From contig NZ_CP100400.1 in assembly GCF_024218795.1 (NCBI RefSeq), positions 2,108,001 through 2,172,000 on the forward strand: a stretch of DNA of 64,000 bases. Direction: 5' to 3'. The translations under genes and the position numbers were made by a program. The notes under the pieces are model-generated. The model worked only from the letters and a program-made list of their open reading frames with translations, was not told the origin of the DNA and searched no databases. Origin of the DNA: Halorussus aquaticus. Its GTDB lineage: Archaea; Halobacteriota; Halobacteria; Halobacteriales; Haladaptataceae. Positions 1 to 8,970 of the stretch are shown here, piece after piece. Numbering within the stretch: position 1 is the first letter of the stretch; each line of letters begins with the position of its first letter.

Positions 1-58
1 GCGGGGCCTGACGCCCGCGAAGCGTCACGCTTACCGCCCGCCGCGAGAAGCGAGTGGT

Positions 59-1081
59 ATGGAAGCGCCGTGCGTGCGCGTCGAGCGCGAGCGAGGCGAG
101 GAGACCCGGAAGCGACTGGCGGAGGCGGGTCTGCTCGCCAACGAGTTCGAAATCGAGGTCGAAGACGGCCGCCTCTACCTCCCGGTCACGGACGCCGATG
201 CAGTGCCCGAGGAGTTGGAGATCGTGACGCGAGCGGTCGGCGAACGCGATACGCCGGAGACGCCCGCCGACCTGCTCGGCTTCGAACCCACCTACGAGCG
301 ACTCGGCGACATCGTGATTCTGGACGAGGACGACCCCGCGACCGCCCGCGAGATCGCCGACGCCGTGATGGCCTCGGACCTGCCGGTCGAGACGGTCGTC
401 AACCGCGCCTCGAAGGTCAAAGGCGAACTGCGCGTTCGCGACTGGGAGGTGCTGGTCGGCGAGAGTACGGAGACCGTCCACCGCGAGTACGGGTGCGAGT
501 TCCTGCTCGACGTGGCCGAAGTGTACTTCTCGCCGCGCCTCGCCACCGAGCGCAACCGCGTCGCCGAGCAGGTCCGAGCGGGCGAGCGCGCCTTCGACAT
601 GTTCGCGGGCGTCGGTCCCTTCGTCGTCCCCTTCGCCAAGCGCGGCGCGGAAGTCGTCGGCGTGGACCTGAACGAGCGAGCGGTGGAGTACCTCCGGGAG
701 AACGCCCGCCGGAACGGCGTGGCCGACCGGGTGACCGCGATTCAGGGAGACGTGCGAGACGTCGTCTCGGGGTCGTCGGACGAGTCCGACGGTGGGGAAG
801 AGGTCGCGTCGGAGTACAGCGACTGGGCCGACCGCGTAGTGATGAACCTCCCCCACAGCGCCGACGAGTTCCTCGACACGGCGGTCGAACTCGCGGGCGA
901 CGACTGCGTGATTCACTACTACGACATCCAACACGAGGACGACCCGTTCGGACCCGGCGAGACCGCGATTCGGGCGGCGGCGGACCCAGAGTACGAGGTC
1001 GAAGTCGAGACGCGCCACGTCGTCCGGTCGTACGCGCCCCACGAACTCAACGTCTGTCTCGACGTGCGACTGTCTCGCTAA
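59..1081 (+). CDS. trm5: tRNA (guanine37-N1)-methyltransferase, Trm5 family
   Basis: Predicted to methylate N1 of G37 in tRNA using S-adenosylmethionine, which protects reading frame; cytosolic. The 340-residue protein has an N-terminal substrate-binding part and a C-terminal Rossmann methyltransferase fold. The SAM motif DMFAGVGPF starts at about residue 180, the acidic ribose-binding strand VVGVDLNERAVEYL follows, and the Trm5-type NLPH catalytic-loop motif is at residues 263-266. An insert rich in Ser, Asp and Gly lies at about 237-250, as is common in halophilic proteins. Length and motif order fit archaeal Trm5. A tRNA gene follows 65 bases downstream. The start is the first ATG of the frame; upstream context is cut by the window edge. 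TYW2-type aminocarboxypropyl transferase is a related alternative, but NLPH favours the methyltransferase. Confidence 0.9.
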   Translation: MEAPCVRVERERGEETRKRLAEAGLLANEFEIEVEDGRLYLPVTDADAVPEELEIVTRAVGERDTPETPADLLGFEPTYERLGDIVILDEDDPATAREIADAVMASDLPVETVVNRASKVKGELRVRDWEVLVGESTETVHREYGCEFLLDVAEVYFSPRLATERNRVAEQVRAGERAFDMFAGVGPFVVPFAKRGAEVVGVDLNERAVEYLRENARRNGVADRVTAIQGDVRDVVSGSSDESDGGEEVASEYSDWADRVVMNLPHSADEFLDTAVELAGDDCVIHYYDIQHEDDPFGPGETAIRAAADPEYEVEVETRHVVRSYAPHELNVCLDVRLSR

Positions 1082-1146
1082 CGTCGGGCGATTTCGGAAC
1101 GCTTAAGCCCGTTCTTGCGACTATGTTTGAGTGCGCACTGCGATGC

Positions 1147-1221
1147 GCCGGTGTAGCTCAGACTGGCTAGAGCGATTCCTTCGTAAGGAATAGGCCGAGG
1201 GTTCAAATCCCTCCACCGGCT
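1147..1221 (+). tRNA. tRNA-Thr (anticodon CGT)
   Basis: A complete cloverleaf can be drawn: acceptor stem GCCGGTG/CACCGGC, D arm GCTC/GAGC, anticodon stem ATTCC/GGAAT with loop TTCGTAA (anticodon CGT at 1182-1184, decoding ACG), T arm GAGGG/CCCTC with loop TTCAAAT, discriminator T. There is no intron and no encoded CCA. A TATA-like CGCTTAAGC lies about 45 bases upstream, suitable for archaeal transcription. Confidence 0.97.
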
Positions 1222-1270
1222 TGACTCCTGCTTCGTCTCGGTACTGACCGCAAACGATGGAGCGGTCGGT

Positions 1271-1289
1271 CCTGAGTTTTCTTCTCAGG
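1271..1289. other. small hairpin downstream of tRNA-Thr
   Basis: CCTGAG, a 7-base T-rich loop (TTTTCTT), then CTCAGG: a perfect 6-bp stem 50 bases past the tRNA. The loop T-run could contribute to archaeal transcription termination, but this is inferred from position only. Confidence 0.3.
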
Positions 1290-1385
1290 GAAGCCGTCTC
1301 GGCTCTGGATAGTACCTCCCGAATCGTGTCCCGTAGTAGCATCCCTAGAGAATCTTGAAGTGTGACTGTCGGGGAAGGTTGCTGT

Positions 1386-1853
1386 ATGGAACTCGTCGAA
1401 GCCACCGCCGAAGACCTCGACGCGCTCGTGAACCGCTGGTACGACCTCGCGAGAGCGATGGAGGGGTACGACGAACTGAATACACTCGCCGACACGGAAC
1501 TCGACGCGGTCTCCGACGACGGCTTCCGCGCCCATCTCGACGACGAGGACGTTACCGACTACCTCGTCGTCCACGACGGCGAGACCATCGGTTTCGTCAC
1601 GCTCCGCGAGGGCAATCACCCTTCCCGGCAGTATTCACGGTATCTCCGCATCGTGAATCTCACAATCGACGAAGACTACCGGAAGCAGGGCCACGGCACG
1701 GAAGTCGTCGAGCGCGTGAAAGAGATAGCCCGCGAGCGGGGTTGCGACCACCTCAAGGTCTCCTGCGAGTGGCGGAACGAGGACGCACGTCGGTTCTACC
1801 GCGACACGGGTTTCCGACCGAAGCAGGTCGACTACGCGCAACCACTAGAGTAA
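1386..1853 (+). CDS. GNAT-family N-acetyltransferase
   Basis: A 155-residue acetyl-CoA-dependent acetyltransferase of unknown acceptor; cytosolic. The GNAT core shows strand 4 (ILTIDEDYRKQGHG region, about residues 90-104) with the R/Q-x-x-G-x-G acetyl-CoA pyrophosphate loop as RKQGHG, then the helix TEVVERVKEIARERG and the late motif B segment NEDARRFYRDTGF typical of the fold. The reading frame is open from a GTG at 1362, but the ATG at 1386 begins the conserved beta strand (ELVEATAEDLDAL) and is the better start. The gene stands alone; the acceptor (protein N-terminus, small amine or antibiotic) cannot be told. Confidence 0.85.
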   Translation: MELVEATAEDLDALVNRWYDLARAMEGYDELNTLADTELDAVSDDGFRAHLDDEDVTDYLVVHDGETIGFVTLREGNHPSRQYSRYLRIVNLTIDEDYRKQGHGTEVVERVKEIARERGCDHLKVSCEWRNEDARRFYRDTGFRPKQVDYAQPLE

Positions 1854-1871
1854 GTATTCGTCTGGTCTATC

Positions 1872-1916
1872 GTTCCGCTCGCTTTCACCTGCACTGTTCC
1901 GCTCGCGTTCACTTGC
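1872..1916. repeat. tandem 21-base direct repeat
   Basis: Two copies of GTTCCGCTCGCTTTCACCTGC (1872-1892 and 1896-1916) differ at two positions and are separated by three bases. They sit between the acetyltransferase stop and the 3' end of the convergent Tat-protein gene. No coding or regulatory role is evident. Confidence 0.6.
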
Positions 1917-1974
1917 TCTCCGAAGTGTCCGTCCGCGTCGGGCGAGTAAGCCTCTAAAGAGAAGGGGGAACTGG

Positions 1975-2313
1975 TCATCCTTCGCGTTCCCTCGTGAGGA
2001 GGCCCTGATTGAACCACCGCACGTCGCCGAGGGTGCTCAGTTCGACCTTCCAGAATTTGTCCGACCCGTTGTAGCAGGGACCGCCGACGATTTCTCCCGG
2101 TTGTCCGTCGATTTCCTTGTCTAAGTCGTTGAGGTCACAACTGTACCAACCGGGGACCCTGTTCCCGTCCGTGGAGACGATGTCCCCCTCGTTCCACTCG
2201 TTGTGCGAGGCCGAGACGGTACCCGACGTCGCGAGAGTCGTGATGCCCGCCCCGAAGGCGACACCGGACGTTTTGAGGACGTTGCGTCGCGACACGCCGT
2301 TTTCGTCCGACAT
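1975..2313 (-). CDS. small Tat-exported protein, possible SH3-like fold
   Basis: A 112-residue protein with a clear twin-arginine signal: SRRNVLKTSG near residues 8-17, a hydrophobic stretch (VAFGAGITTLATSGTVSA) and an ASHN cleavage region, so it should be exported folded. The mature part of about 75 residues is rich in Gly and Trp (WNEGDIVSTDG, GPCYNGSDKFWKVEL) with two cysteines. The alternating strand pattern resembles small SH3-like secreted domains, but I cannot assign a family firmly. MSDENG at 2313 is preferred to the upstream in-frame MVAM. The 3' end converges on the acetyltransferase gene. Confidence 0.75.
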   Translation of the reverse strand: MSDENGVSRRNVLKTSGVAFGAGITTLATSGTVSASHNEWNEGDIVSTDGNRVPGWYSCDLNDLDKEIDGQPGEIVGGPCYNGSDKFWKVELSTLGDVRWFNQGLLTREREG

Positions 2314-2433
2314 AGCAACCAAATCTCACTACTGTCCAAAGCTAAATTGTTCTAATCAAAATATTCACAATCATCGTTCCAACGAGGCGCACTTCCCAAG
2401 CAGTACAGGCCGCGACGACTCGGCGGGAGTCGG

Positions 2434-3522
2434 CTACTCTCCCACGCTGGTCCCGACCGCCGACCGCTGGCTCGCGTCCTCGCGTTCGACGCCGTCGAAC
2501 TCCAGCACGTAGTCCGCGCCGAACGCCGACGCGGGCGTGTGGAACCCCGGTCCGACCTCGCCCTCGGCGACGCGCCGGGCCGACTCCACCGCGGTCTGGG
2601 CGGTCACGTCGTAGGTATCGGGCGTCCGCATTCGCGCGGTGACCCGACTCCCCTCGTCGTCCGTCACTTCGCCCCAGATGCGACTCACACTCTGGGCGCG
2701 TTCTTCGGGAGTCGGTCCCGAAACCACCGCGTCGGCGACGGCTTTCAGCGCCTTCTGGACCGGCTTCGTCCCGAGGACCGGCGCGAGCGACCGGGTCTTC
2801 GCCATCAGTGTAGCGGCGTACTCCGGGACCGTGGCGAACGTCTCGACGTTCGGAATCCCGGTGGTGTAGTAGGCCGAGGAGATATCGCCCCACGGTATCG
2901 ACACCGCGGGTTTGCGGCCCCGTCCGAAGTCGAGGTGGCGGGTCTTCCACGCCGCCGGGACCGAGCGAATCCGACCGTCCTGCCGGACCGCACCGGGTGT
3001 CGACAACCCCTCCACGATGGACTTCGCCGTGCCGGGCGAGAACGTCCCGAGTCCGTCGATCGCCAGCGAGAGGCGGGTCGCCGACGGCAACTGCTCGTGG
3101 AGGTAGGCCGCCAGACAGTCGGTCGGCACCACGTCGAACCCCACTGCCGGGAGCAGCGTCACGCCGGTCGCCTCGGCCTCCTCCTCGCGGCCCGCGATGG
3201 CCTCCAGCACGTCGATTTCGCCGGTGATGTCGAGGTAGTCGGTCCCGGCGTTCAGACACGCCGAGTAGAGCGGTTCGGCGGTCTTCGAGAACGGTCCCGC
3301 GCAGTTCAGCACCGCGGCGAACTCCTCGACCTGCGACTCGACCACCTCGGGGTGTTGCAGACTGAACACCCGGTGGTCGAGACCGAGGTCGGTCGCCTGT
3401 CGCTCTACCTTCTCGGCGGTTCGCCCGGCGAGGACTGGCGAGAGACCCTCCTCCACCGCGGTCCGCGCGACGAGCGCGCCCGTGTACCCGTACGAGCCGT
3501 AGACGAGCAGTTCGTCGGCCAT
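2434..3522 (-). CDS. saccharopine dehydrogenase-like NAD(P)-binding protein (trans-acting enoyl reductase type)
   Basis: A 362-residue cytosolic oxidoreductase. The N-terminus MADELLVYGSYGYTGALVAR is a Rossmann dinucleotide motif (GSYGYTG at about 8-14) as in the saccharopine-dehydrogenase superfamily, including mycobacterial trans-acting enoyl reductases. Later parts (YLDITGEIDVLEAIAGRE, LLPAVGFDVVPTDCLAAYL) are characteristic of that subgroup. The true enzyme of lysine metabolism is larger and differently organised, so lysine biosynthesis is unlikely; reduction of a polyketide-like or isoprenoid double bond is possible. The frame is open upstream to 3834, but the ATG at 3522 starts the conserved fold. 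The gene is preceded by the acidic membrane protein gene on the same strand, 50 bases apart. Confidence 0.82.
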   Translation of the reverse strand: MADELLVYGSYGYTGALVARTAVEEGLSPVLAGRTAEKVERQATDLGLDHRVFSLQHPEVVESQVEEFAAVLNCAGPFSKTAEPLYSACLNAGTDYLDITGEIDVLEAIAGREEEAEATGVTLLPAVGFDVVPTDCLAAYLHEQLPSATRLSLAIDGLGTFSPGTAKSIVEGLSTPGAVRQDGRIRSVPAAWKTRHLDFGRGRKPAVSIPWGDISSAYYTTGIPNVETFATVPEYAATLMAKTRSLAPVLGTKPVQKALKAVADAVVSGPTPEERAQSVSRIWGEVTDDEGSRVTARMRTPDTYDVTAQTAVESARRVAEGEVGPGFHTPASAFGADYVLEFDGVEREDASQRSAVGTSVGE

Positions 3523-3571
3523 GCCTCCGGATTGGACGGTGAAGCGTAAAACTCGCGGGGCCGACGCGTCC

Positions 3572-4315
3572 TCACTCCCCCGACGTGGTCTCGACGCGCT
3601 CGTCGGCCTCGGTCGCCGCCTCCTCGTCTTCGGCGTCGGCACTGGACGCCGTCCCCTCGTCTTCCGACACCGAGTCCGACTCAGTTTCCGCCTCGTCTCG
3701 TGACCCCGATTTGGTCTCCGTGTCGCCGTCCGACTGGAACTCGGTCTCGTCTTCGTCGCCGGTCTCGGCGGCGTCTTCGATCGGGGTGGACTCGGCCACG
3801 TCTCGCTGGTCCACGTCCTCGTCGTCCACGTCACCGGCGGCGTCGGGGGACGCGCCGACCTCCGGCGCGGTGTCGGACTCCTCGACGTCGGCGTCGGTGG
3901 TGTCCACGACGCTCTCGCCGGTGGCGTGGTCGGTGTCGCGGCCGCCCGGTTCGACGGCGTCTTCCACGTGCGGCGAGGTGTCGGCCACCTCGGAGACGTC
4001 GGTCCCCGAGCGGCGCTCGCTCGACCCGCGCGACCCGCCGGAGTCGTCCGCTCCGCCGGACCGGCGCTGGGCGAGCGCGACCCCGACCCAAAACAGGCCG
4101 CCGAGCAGTTGTCGGACGCCGCGCTTTCGGTTCCCCTTCAGGAAGGTCCGGGCCGCACGGAGCAGTGAGACGACTCCCGACGCGAGCGCGAGGTCGCCGG
4201 ACCCGGCGTGACGCGCCAGTTTCGGGCCGACCGTCTCCGCCAGCGTGCCGACTCGTCCCGCGAGGTCGTTCCCACTCCGGTCCGCCGTCTCGGAAGCGGC
4301 GTTGGAAGAACTCAT
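3572..4315 (-). CDS. acidic single-span membrane protein, haloarchaeal hypothetical
   Basis: A 247-residue protein of unknown function. Residues 1-65 form a basic/amphipathic region with two short helices (AGRVGTLAETVGPKLAR; GVVSLLRAARTFLKG), followed by one membrane-length hydrophobic segment at about 69-83. From about 90 to the end it is a low-complexity acidic tail of Asp, Glu, Ser and Thr, expected to be disordered and highly charged. The composition of the tail suits solubility in molar salt, but the tail is unusually long. The start ATG at 4315 was chosen because upstream codons read like non-coding sequence. Confidence 0.6.
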   Translation of the reverse strand: MSSSNAASETADRSGNDLAGRVGTLAETVGPKLARHAGSGDLALASGVVSLLRAARTFLKGNRKRGVRQLLGGLFWVGVALAQRRSGGADDSGGSRGSSERRSGTDVSEVADTSPHVEDAVEPGGRDTDHATGESVVDTTDADVEESDTAPEVGASPDAAGDVDDEDVDQRDVAESTPIEDAAETGDEDETEFQSDGDTETKSGSRDEAETESDSVSEDEGTASSADAEDEEAATEADERVETTSGE

Positions 4316-4606
4316 GCGCACGAATGGAGGGTATCGACGGGGAAAGGCGTGATGGCAGGCGTCGATTCCCGAATCGGAGACGGTCCGCAGACGCGTCCGC
4401 GATAGTCGCCGAGACGGTCGCATCGACGTGCCGGAGTCGGAACTCCGCCACGTATGACGCGCCGCCGGTCGGGGCGACGGTGTGAGACGCAGCGTATCCG
4501 TCGGCGGGGACTTCTCCCACGCCAACAATTAACTCCGAGGAATCCTTATACCGAGTCTGCGAGGCGCTGCTGTTCGGCCGGACTTTGCACAACTACAGGA
4601 GACAGA

Positions 4607-5563
4607 ATGGTCACCGACCGACAACTCCGACGAAGCAAGGCGATTCAGCAGCGAACCGGCAGAACCTTCCACTTCGCGACGCGGTTGCTCCCCGAGCGAG
4701 TCCGCCACCCGACCTACGTCCTCTACGCGTTCTTCCGCGTGGCCGACGAGGTCGTAGACGGCGCGACCGACCGACCCCCCGAGGAGCAACGCGACCGACT
4801 CGAACGACTCCGGGCGCAAGCGCTCGGCAGGGAAGAGACCGACGACGCCGTCCTCGCCGCCTTCCAAGAAGTGCGCGAGCGACGCGGGATTCCCGACGAG
4901 GAGGTCGAAATCTTTATCGACGCGATGCTCTCGGACGTCGAGAAGCGCCGCTGGGAGACCTACGACGAACTGGAGGCGTACATGCGCGGGTCGGCCGCGG
5001 CGGTCGGGGTGATGATGCAGTCGGTGATGGGCGTCGAAGACCCCGAGCGAGCGAAACCCCACGCGGTCGCGCTCGGCGAAGCGTTCCAGTTGACGAACTT
5101 CCTGCGCGACGTGCGCGAGGACATCGAGGACCACGACCGCATCTACCTTCCGGGCGACACCCGCGAGCGATACGGCGTCACGGAGGCCGACGTTCGGCGT
5201 TGCGACCCGACCGACGGCTTCCGGGACGCGATGGCCCACGAACTCCGGCGCACCGAGCGCAAGTACCGGAAAGGGGTCGCGGGCATCGAGTACCTCCCCG
5301 AGGACTGTCAGTTCGCGGTGCTGTACGCCGCCGTCCTCTACGCCGAACACCACCGACTCATCCGTGCGCTCGACTACGACGTGTTCTCGTCGCCGCCCGA
5401 GGTCGGGGTCGTTCGCGCGGCGTGGCTCTGGGCGAAGACGCGGTGGCACTGGCAGCGCTCGCGGGACCCGGTGACGGTGTTCCGAGCGGTGAGCGCGGTT
5501 CCCGAAGCCGAGGGCGTTCGCGCGAGTCCGGAGCATCGAGACGGGACGCCGCAGGCCGACTGA
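4607..5563 (+). CDS. crtB: phytoene/squalene synthase
   Basis: A 318-residue trans-isoprenyl diphosphate synthase that condenses two geranylgeranyl diphosphates head to head to phytoene, the first committed carotenoid step. Both aspartate-rich Mg-binding motifs are present: DEVVD at residues 47-51 and DVREDIEDHDRIYLP near 170-184. The ATG at 4607 is chosen because the conserved fold begins right after it; the frame is open upstream only through GC-rich noise. It is convergent with the crtD-lyeJ-cruF operon (42 bases between stops), so CrtB (phytoene) rather than squalene synthase is the likely role. Squalene synthase activity cannot be excluded from sequence. Confidence 0.9.
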   Translation: MVTDRQLRRSKAIQQRTGRTFHFATRLLPERVRHPTYVLYAFFRVADEVVDGATDRPPEEQRDRLERLRAQALGREETDDAVLAAFQEVRERRGIPDEEVEIFIDAMLSDVEKRRWETYDELEAYMRGSAAAVGVMMQSVMGVEDPERAKPHAVALGEAFQLTNFLRDVREDIEDHDRIYLPGDTRERYGVTEADVRRCDPTDGFRDAMAHELRRTERKYRKGVAGIEYLPEDCQFAVLYAAVLYAEHHRLIRALDYDVFSSPPEVGVVRAAWLWAKTRWHWQRSRDPVTVFRAVSAVPEAEGVRASPEHRDGTPQAD

Positions 5564-5605
5564 GTTCGGCCGAGGCGTCAGTTTTCGACCGAAGCTTCGG
5601 GACAG

Positions 5606-6460
5606 TCAGCCCTGCTCGGGGCGCTCGCGGCCGACCCCCACGAAGTCGAAGCGGTCGGCGCGGACCAGTCCCGCAGACAGGCCGACCGCCAGCGCCACCG
5701 CGACCCAGTTGCCGAAGTAGACGTTCATCGCGCCCCAGAGGACGACGAAGCTCACGAAGTCGTCGAGCGCGAACTCGCAGTCTCGAAGCCGCGCCGCCAG
5801 CGCGTCCCGGTCGAACCCCCACTCGACCAGCGCGATCGCCACCAGACCGCTCAGCACCCACCCCGCGAAGTTCGAGAGCGGAACCCCGTAGTAGACTCCG
5901 CCGCCGTCGTAGCGCCAGAAGCCGAGACCGACCGCCGCCGGGTCCAGTACGAGGTCCACGACCAGCACGACGCCGAGCGCCGCGAGCGTCCGCCGGAGCC
6001 ATCCGGCCCGCGGCAGCAGCAGGACGACGAGCAGGTAGCTGTTGACCACCAGCGGCAGGAAGAACACCGGGAGTCCGATAGGGACCCCGCCGACCATCGG
6101 TCCGAGTTCCAACTGGTAGCTGAACTCGCCGTAGGGCACGCCGTAGTGAACGCCGACGTACTCGACGGCGTAGCTGTAGGCCGCGACCGCCAGCAGGCCG
6201 AGGCCCGCCCGCCGGTCCACCAGCGGCGCGAGACCGGCCACCAGCGGGAGTCGCATCACGAGCGTTCCGAACAGCACCAGCGTCGGGTTCATCGCCAGCC
6301 ACGCCGGGAGCCACGCCTCGCGACTGGCGACGAACAGCGCGGCCCCGACGAGCGGAAACACCACCGCGATGGTGAACCGGTTCTCCCGGACGAGCGCCGA
6401 GAGGGCCGCTTCGACTCGCCGCCGGTCCCACGACGACCCGTCGGTCGGCGAACTAGCCAC
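5606..6460 (-). CDS. cruF: bisanhydrobacterioruberin hydratase (CruF-type carotenoid membrane protein)
   Basis: A 284-residue integral membrane enzyme that hydrates the psi ends of bisanhydrobacterioruberin to give the C50 carotenoid bacterioruberin. Seven to eight hydrophobic segments are visible, with the CruF-type region EYVGVHYGVPYGEFSY-(L) and a later WRYDGGGVYYGVPLSNFAGW segment that carries conserved polar residues. Its start overlaps the end of lyeJ by eight bases, giving the order crtD-lyeJ-cruF known from characterised haloarchaeal bacterioruberin clusters (Haloarcula). It is the last gene of that unit. Confidence 0.88.
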   Translation of the reverse strand: MASSPTDGSSWDRRRVEAALSALVRENRFTIAVVFPLVGAALFVASREAWLPAWLAMNPTLVLFGTLVMRLPLVAGLAPLVDRRAGLGLLAVAAYSYAVEYVGVHYGVPYGEFSYQLELGPMVGGVPIGLPVFFLPLVVNSYLLVVLLLPRAGWLRRTLAALGVVLVVDLVLDPAAVGLGFWRYDGGGVYYGVPLSNFAGWVLSGLVAIALVEWGFDRDALAARLRDCEFALDDFVSFVVLWGAMNVYFGNWVAVALAVGLSAGLVRADRFDFVGVGRERPEQG

Positions 6461-7313
6461 GCACGACCCCCCAGAGACCGCCGAGCGTCAGCGCCATCCC
6501 GACCAGCGTGTTGACCGCGGGGAACCACCAGTAGGCCCGCGAGACGCTCACGTCGGTCTCCGCGACTCCCGCCGCGAACAGGGGGTAGACCAGCAGGAGC
6601 GCCCCGGCCCGAACGTCGAGCAGACCGAAGGCCGCGGCCGCCGCCAGCCAGCAGACCGCGCAGTACGCCAGCGTCGCGCGCTCGCCGAGGACCGTCGCCG
6701 TCGTCCGAATCCCGGCCCGGCGGTCGGGGTCGATGTCGGGCACCGCCGAGAAGGTGTGCATCGCCATCGCCCAGAGCCACCCGCCCGCAAGCGCGGGCGC
6801 GGGCGGTTGCTCGCCCGCCAGCGCGACGTACGCCGCCGCGCCCGGCAGGACGTAGAGACCGTTCGAGACCGAGTCCAGCGGCGGGACGGTCTTGAGTCGG
6901 AACGGCGGGGCGCTGTAGGCGTACCCGAGGACGAGGAACCCGACGACCCAGACCGTCGCGCCGAGTGGCAGAACCGCGACGAACGCCAGCCCCGCGAGAC
7001 CGCAGGCCGCGACGACTGCGGCGACGCCGACCCCGCCCCGGAACCGGGCCTCCCGCGCCTCCTCGCCCGTCTTCTTCGGGTTCTCCGCGTCCGCGTCGGC
7101 GTCGAACGCGTCGTTGACGCCGTAGAGGTAGACGTTCGCGGGCACGAGGAAGTACGCGAACAGCGCGACGGCGCTCGGTGCGAACAGGTCCGGGACCGAC
7201 GACGCGCCGTAGGTGACCCCGACGAGGACCGGTCCCGCGAGGTAGAGCCAGAATCGCGGCCGCGAGAGCGTCAGGAGGTAGCCCAGCGCCCCGGTCGGTC
7301 GAGAGTCGAGCAT
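6453..7313 (-). CDS. lyeJ: lycopene elongase/hydratase, UbiA-family prenyltransferase
   Basis: A 286-residue polytopic prenyltransferase that adds a C5 unit from dimethylallyl diphosphate to each end of lycopene and hydrates it. The UbiA first Asp motif is NDAFDAD (residues 67-73, followed by ENPKK) and the second is DIDPDRRAG (about 191-199). About eight to nine membrane segments separate them. It lies between crtD (four bases upstream) and cruF (eight-base overlap), so the three are almost certainly translated from one message. Other UbiA enzymes act on quinones or heme, but this context decides for carotenoids. Confidence 0.9.
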   Translation of the reverse strand: MLDSRPTGALGYLLTLSRPRFWLYLAGPVLVGVTYGASSVPDLFAPSAVALFAYFLVPANVYLYGVNDAFDADADAENPKKTGEEAREARFRGGVGVAAVVAACGLAGLAFVAVLPLGATVWVVGFLVLGYAYSAPPFRLKTVPPLDSVSNGLYVLPGAAAYVALAGEQPPAPALAGGWLWAMAMHTFSAVPDIDPDRRAGIRTTATVLGERATLAYCAVCWLAAAAAFGLLDVRAGALLLVYPLFAAGVAETDVSVSRAYWWFPAVNTLVGMALTLGGLWGVVRG

Positions 7314-7317
7314 GGGG

Positions 7318-8823
7318 CTACTCGCCGTAGTCCTCCAGCAGGGCGTCGGCGGTGTGCTGGCCGCTGATGAGACACATCGGGACGCCGATGCCGGGCGTGG
7401 TGAACGACCCCGTGAAGTAGAGGCCGGGGACCTCCGAGGACCGGTGGCCGGGCCGGAGCGGGCCGGTCTGGCGGAGGGTGTGGGCGAGTCCGAGCGCGGT
7501 GCCCCGAGTGGAGTTGTAGCGGTCGGCGAAGTCCGAGACGGAGAACCGCTCCTCCACGACGATGCGGTCCCGGAGGTCCACGCCGGTGTTCTCGGCGATG
7601 TCGTCCAGCACGAACTCGCGGTAGCGCTGGCGGGTCTCGGGGTCGTCGTCGAGTCCGGGCGCGATGGGGACCAGCGCGAACAGGTTGCTGTGGCCCTCGG
7701 GCGCGACGGCGTCGTCGGTCTGACTCGGCACGCAGAGGTAGTACGCCGGGTCCTCGGGCCACGCGGGGTCCTCGAAGATGCCGTCGAAGTGGTCGTTCCA
7801 CTCGGTCGGCAGGACCAGCGAGTGGTGGGCCAGCGGGTCCACGTCGCCCTCGACGCCGAGGTAGAGCAGGAACGCCGAGGGGGCGTAGGTTCGCGACTCC
7901 CAGTAGTCGACGTCGTACTGGCGGCTCTGGGGCGGGAGCAGTTCCTGCTCGGTGTGGGCGTAGTCGGCGTCGCTGACTACGAAGTCGCTACGCAGGTATC
8001 CGTCTTCGACCTCCACGCGGAAGTTGCCCGCCGACCCGAGGATGGACTGGACCTCGCTGTCGGTCCGGTACTCGACGCCCATCTCCGCGCCCATCTCGGC
8101 GATGCCGTCCACGACGACGCCCATTCCGCCGGGAGAGTCTTCCTCGTCGTCGCGCACCGGGTAGTGGACGCCGAGGTTGAAATCGACGTGGCTCATCAGG
8201 TTGTAGAGCGCGGGCGTGTTCTTGGGCGACCCGCCGAGGAAGACGAGCGTGTACTGCATCACTTGCCGGAGTTTCGGGTGGTCGAAGTACTCCGCGACGT
8301 GGTCCTGCATCGACCCGAGGAACGTCAGTCCGCGGGCGTGCCTGAACACGTCCCAGTCCACGTAGTCGCGGAAGCGGGGACGGTCGGTGTAGACGAAGTG
8401 TTCCATCCCGATGTCGTAGGTCTCCTCGGCCTCGTCGAGGTAGGCGTCGAGGGCCGCGCCAGCGCCGTCTTCGTACTCCTCGAAGGTTGCCTTGGTCGCC
8501 TCGCGGTCGGCGGTGACTGTCATCTCGTCGCCGTCCTTGAAGAACAGTTTGTAGTGAGGGTCCAACCGCTCCAGTCCGTAGTAGTCGCTCGGCCGCCGGT
8601 CGAAGTGACCGAAGAAGCGCTCGAACACGTCGGGCATCAGATACCACGACGGACCCATATCGAATCTGAAACCGTCGCGTTCGAGGACGCTCGCCCGACC
8701 GCCCACCTGTTCGTTCTTCTCCACGACTGTCACGTCCGCGCCCGCGTCGGCGAGATAGCAGGCGGTCGAGAGACCGCCGAAGCCGCTCCCGACGACGACG
8801 ACCGAACGGTCGGCGAGTTTCAT
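7318..8823 (-). CDS. crtD: carotenoid 3,4-desaturase (CrtD), phytoene-desaturase family
   Basis: A 501-residue FAD-dependent desaturase that introduces the 3,4 double bonds after C5 elongation on the way to bisanhydrobacterioruberin. The N-terminal dinucleotide motif is GSGFGG at 12-17, followed by VVEKNEQVGGRAS; the C-terminal family signature GLYFTGSFTTPGIGVPM lies near 465-482. It is first in the crtD-lyeJ-cruF unit. A CrtI (phytoene to lycopene) assignment is the alternative since the families are close; operon position directly before lyeJ favours CrtD. The stretch to the next forward gene (about 145 bases) should hold the operon promoter. Confidence 0.85.
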   Translation of the reverse strand: MKLADRSVVVVGSGFGGLSTACYLADAGADVTVVEKNEQVGGRASVLERDGFRFDMGPSWYLMPDVFERFFGHFDRRPSDYYGLERLDPHYKLFFKDGDEMTVTADREATKATFEEYEDGAGAALDAYLDEAEETYDIGMEHFVYTDRPRFRDYVDWDVFRHARGLTFLGSMQDHVAEYFDHPKLRQVMQYTLVFLGGSPKNTPALYNLMSHVDFNLGVHYPVRDDEEDSPGGMGVVVDGIAEMGAEMGVEYRTDSEVQSILGSAGNFRVEVEDGYLRSDFVVSDADYAHTEQELLPPQSRQYDVDYWESRTYAPSAFLLYLGVEGDVDPLAHHSLVLPTEWNDHFDGIFEDPAWPEDPAYYLCVPSQTDDAVAPEGHSNLFALVPIAPGLDDDPETRQRYREFVLDDIAENTGVDLRDRIVVEERFSVSDFADRYNSTRGTALGLAHTLRQTGPLRPGHRSSEVPGLYFTGSFTTPGIGVPMCLISGQHTADALLEDYGE

Positions 8824-8970
8824 ACCGCCCTCTCGGGGCGCGAGTCACATAATTGCCGCGCCGAACCCGCGTCACGCGGTGGCCCGAGACGACTCCGACA
8901 CGGCGTCTCGGAATCCAGACCTATCACCGATGCACTTATGTAGAAACCGTTACGCTGTTGGAAACAGGAG

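Noticed and set aside
4585-6045. A 486-codon forward open frame over crtB and the convergent cruF end.
   Set aside because: It overlaps crtB out of frame and the peptide is Arg/Pro-rich noise; crtB is supported by its catalytic motifs.
7312-8943. A 543-codon forward open frame opposite crtD.
   Set aside because: It is the antisense mirror of crtD, an FAD enzyme with intact motifs; no promoter or domain supports it.
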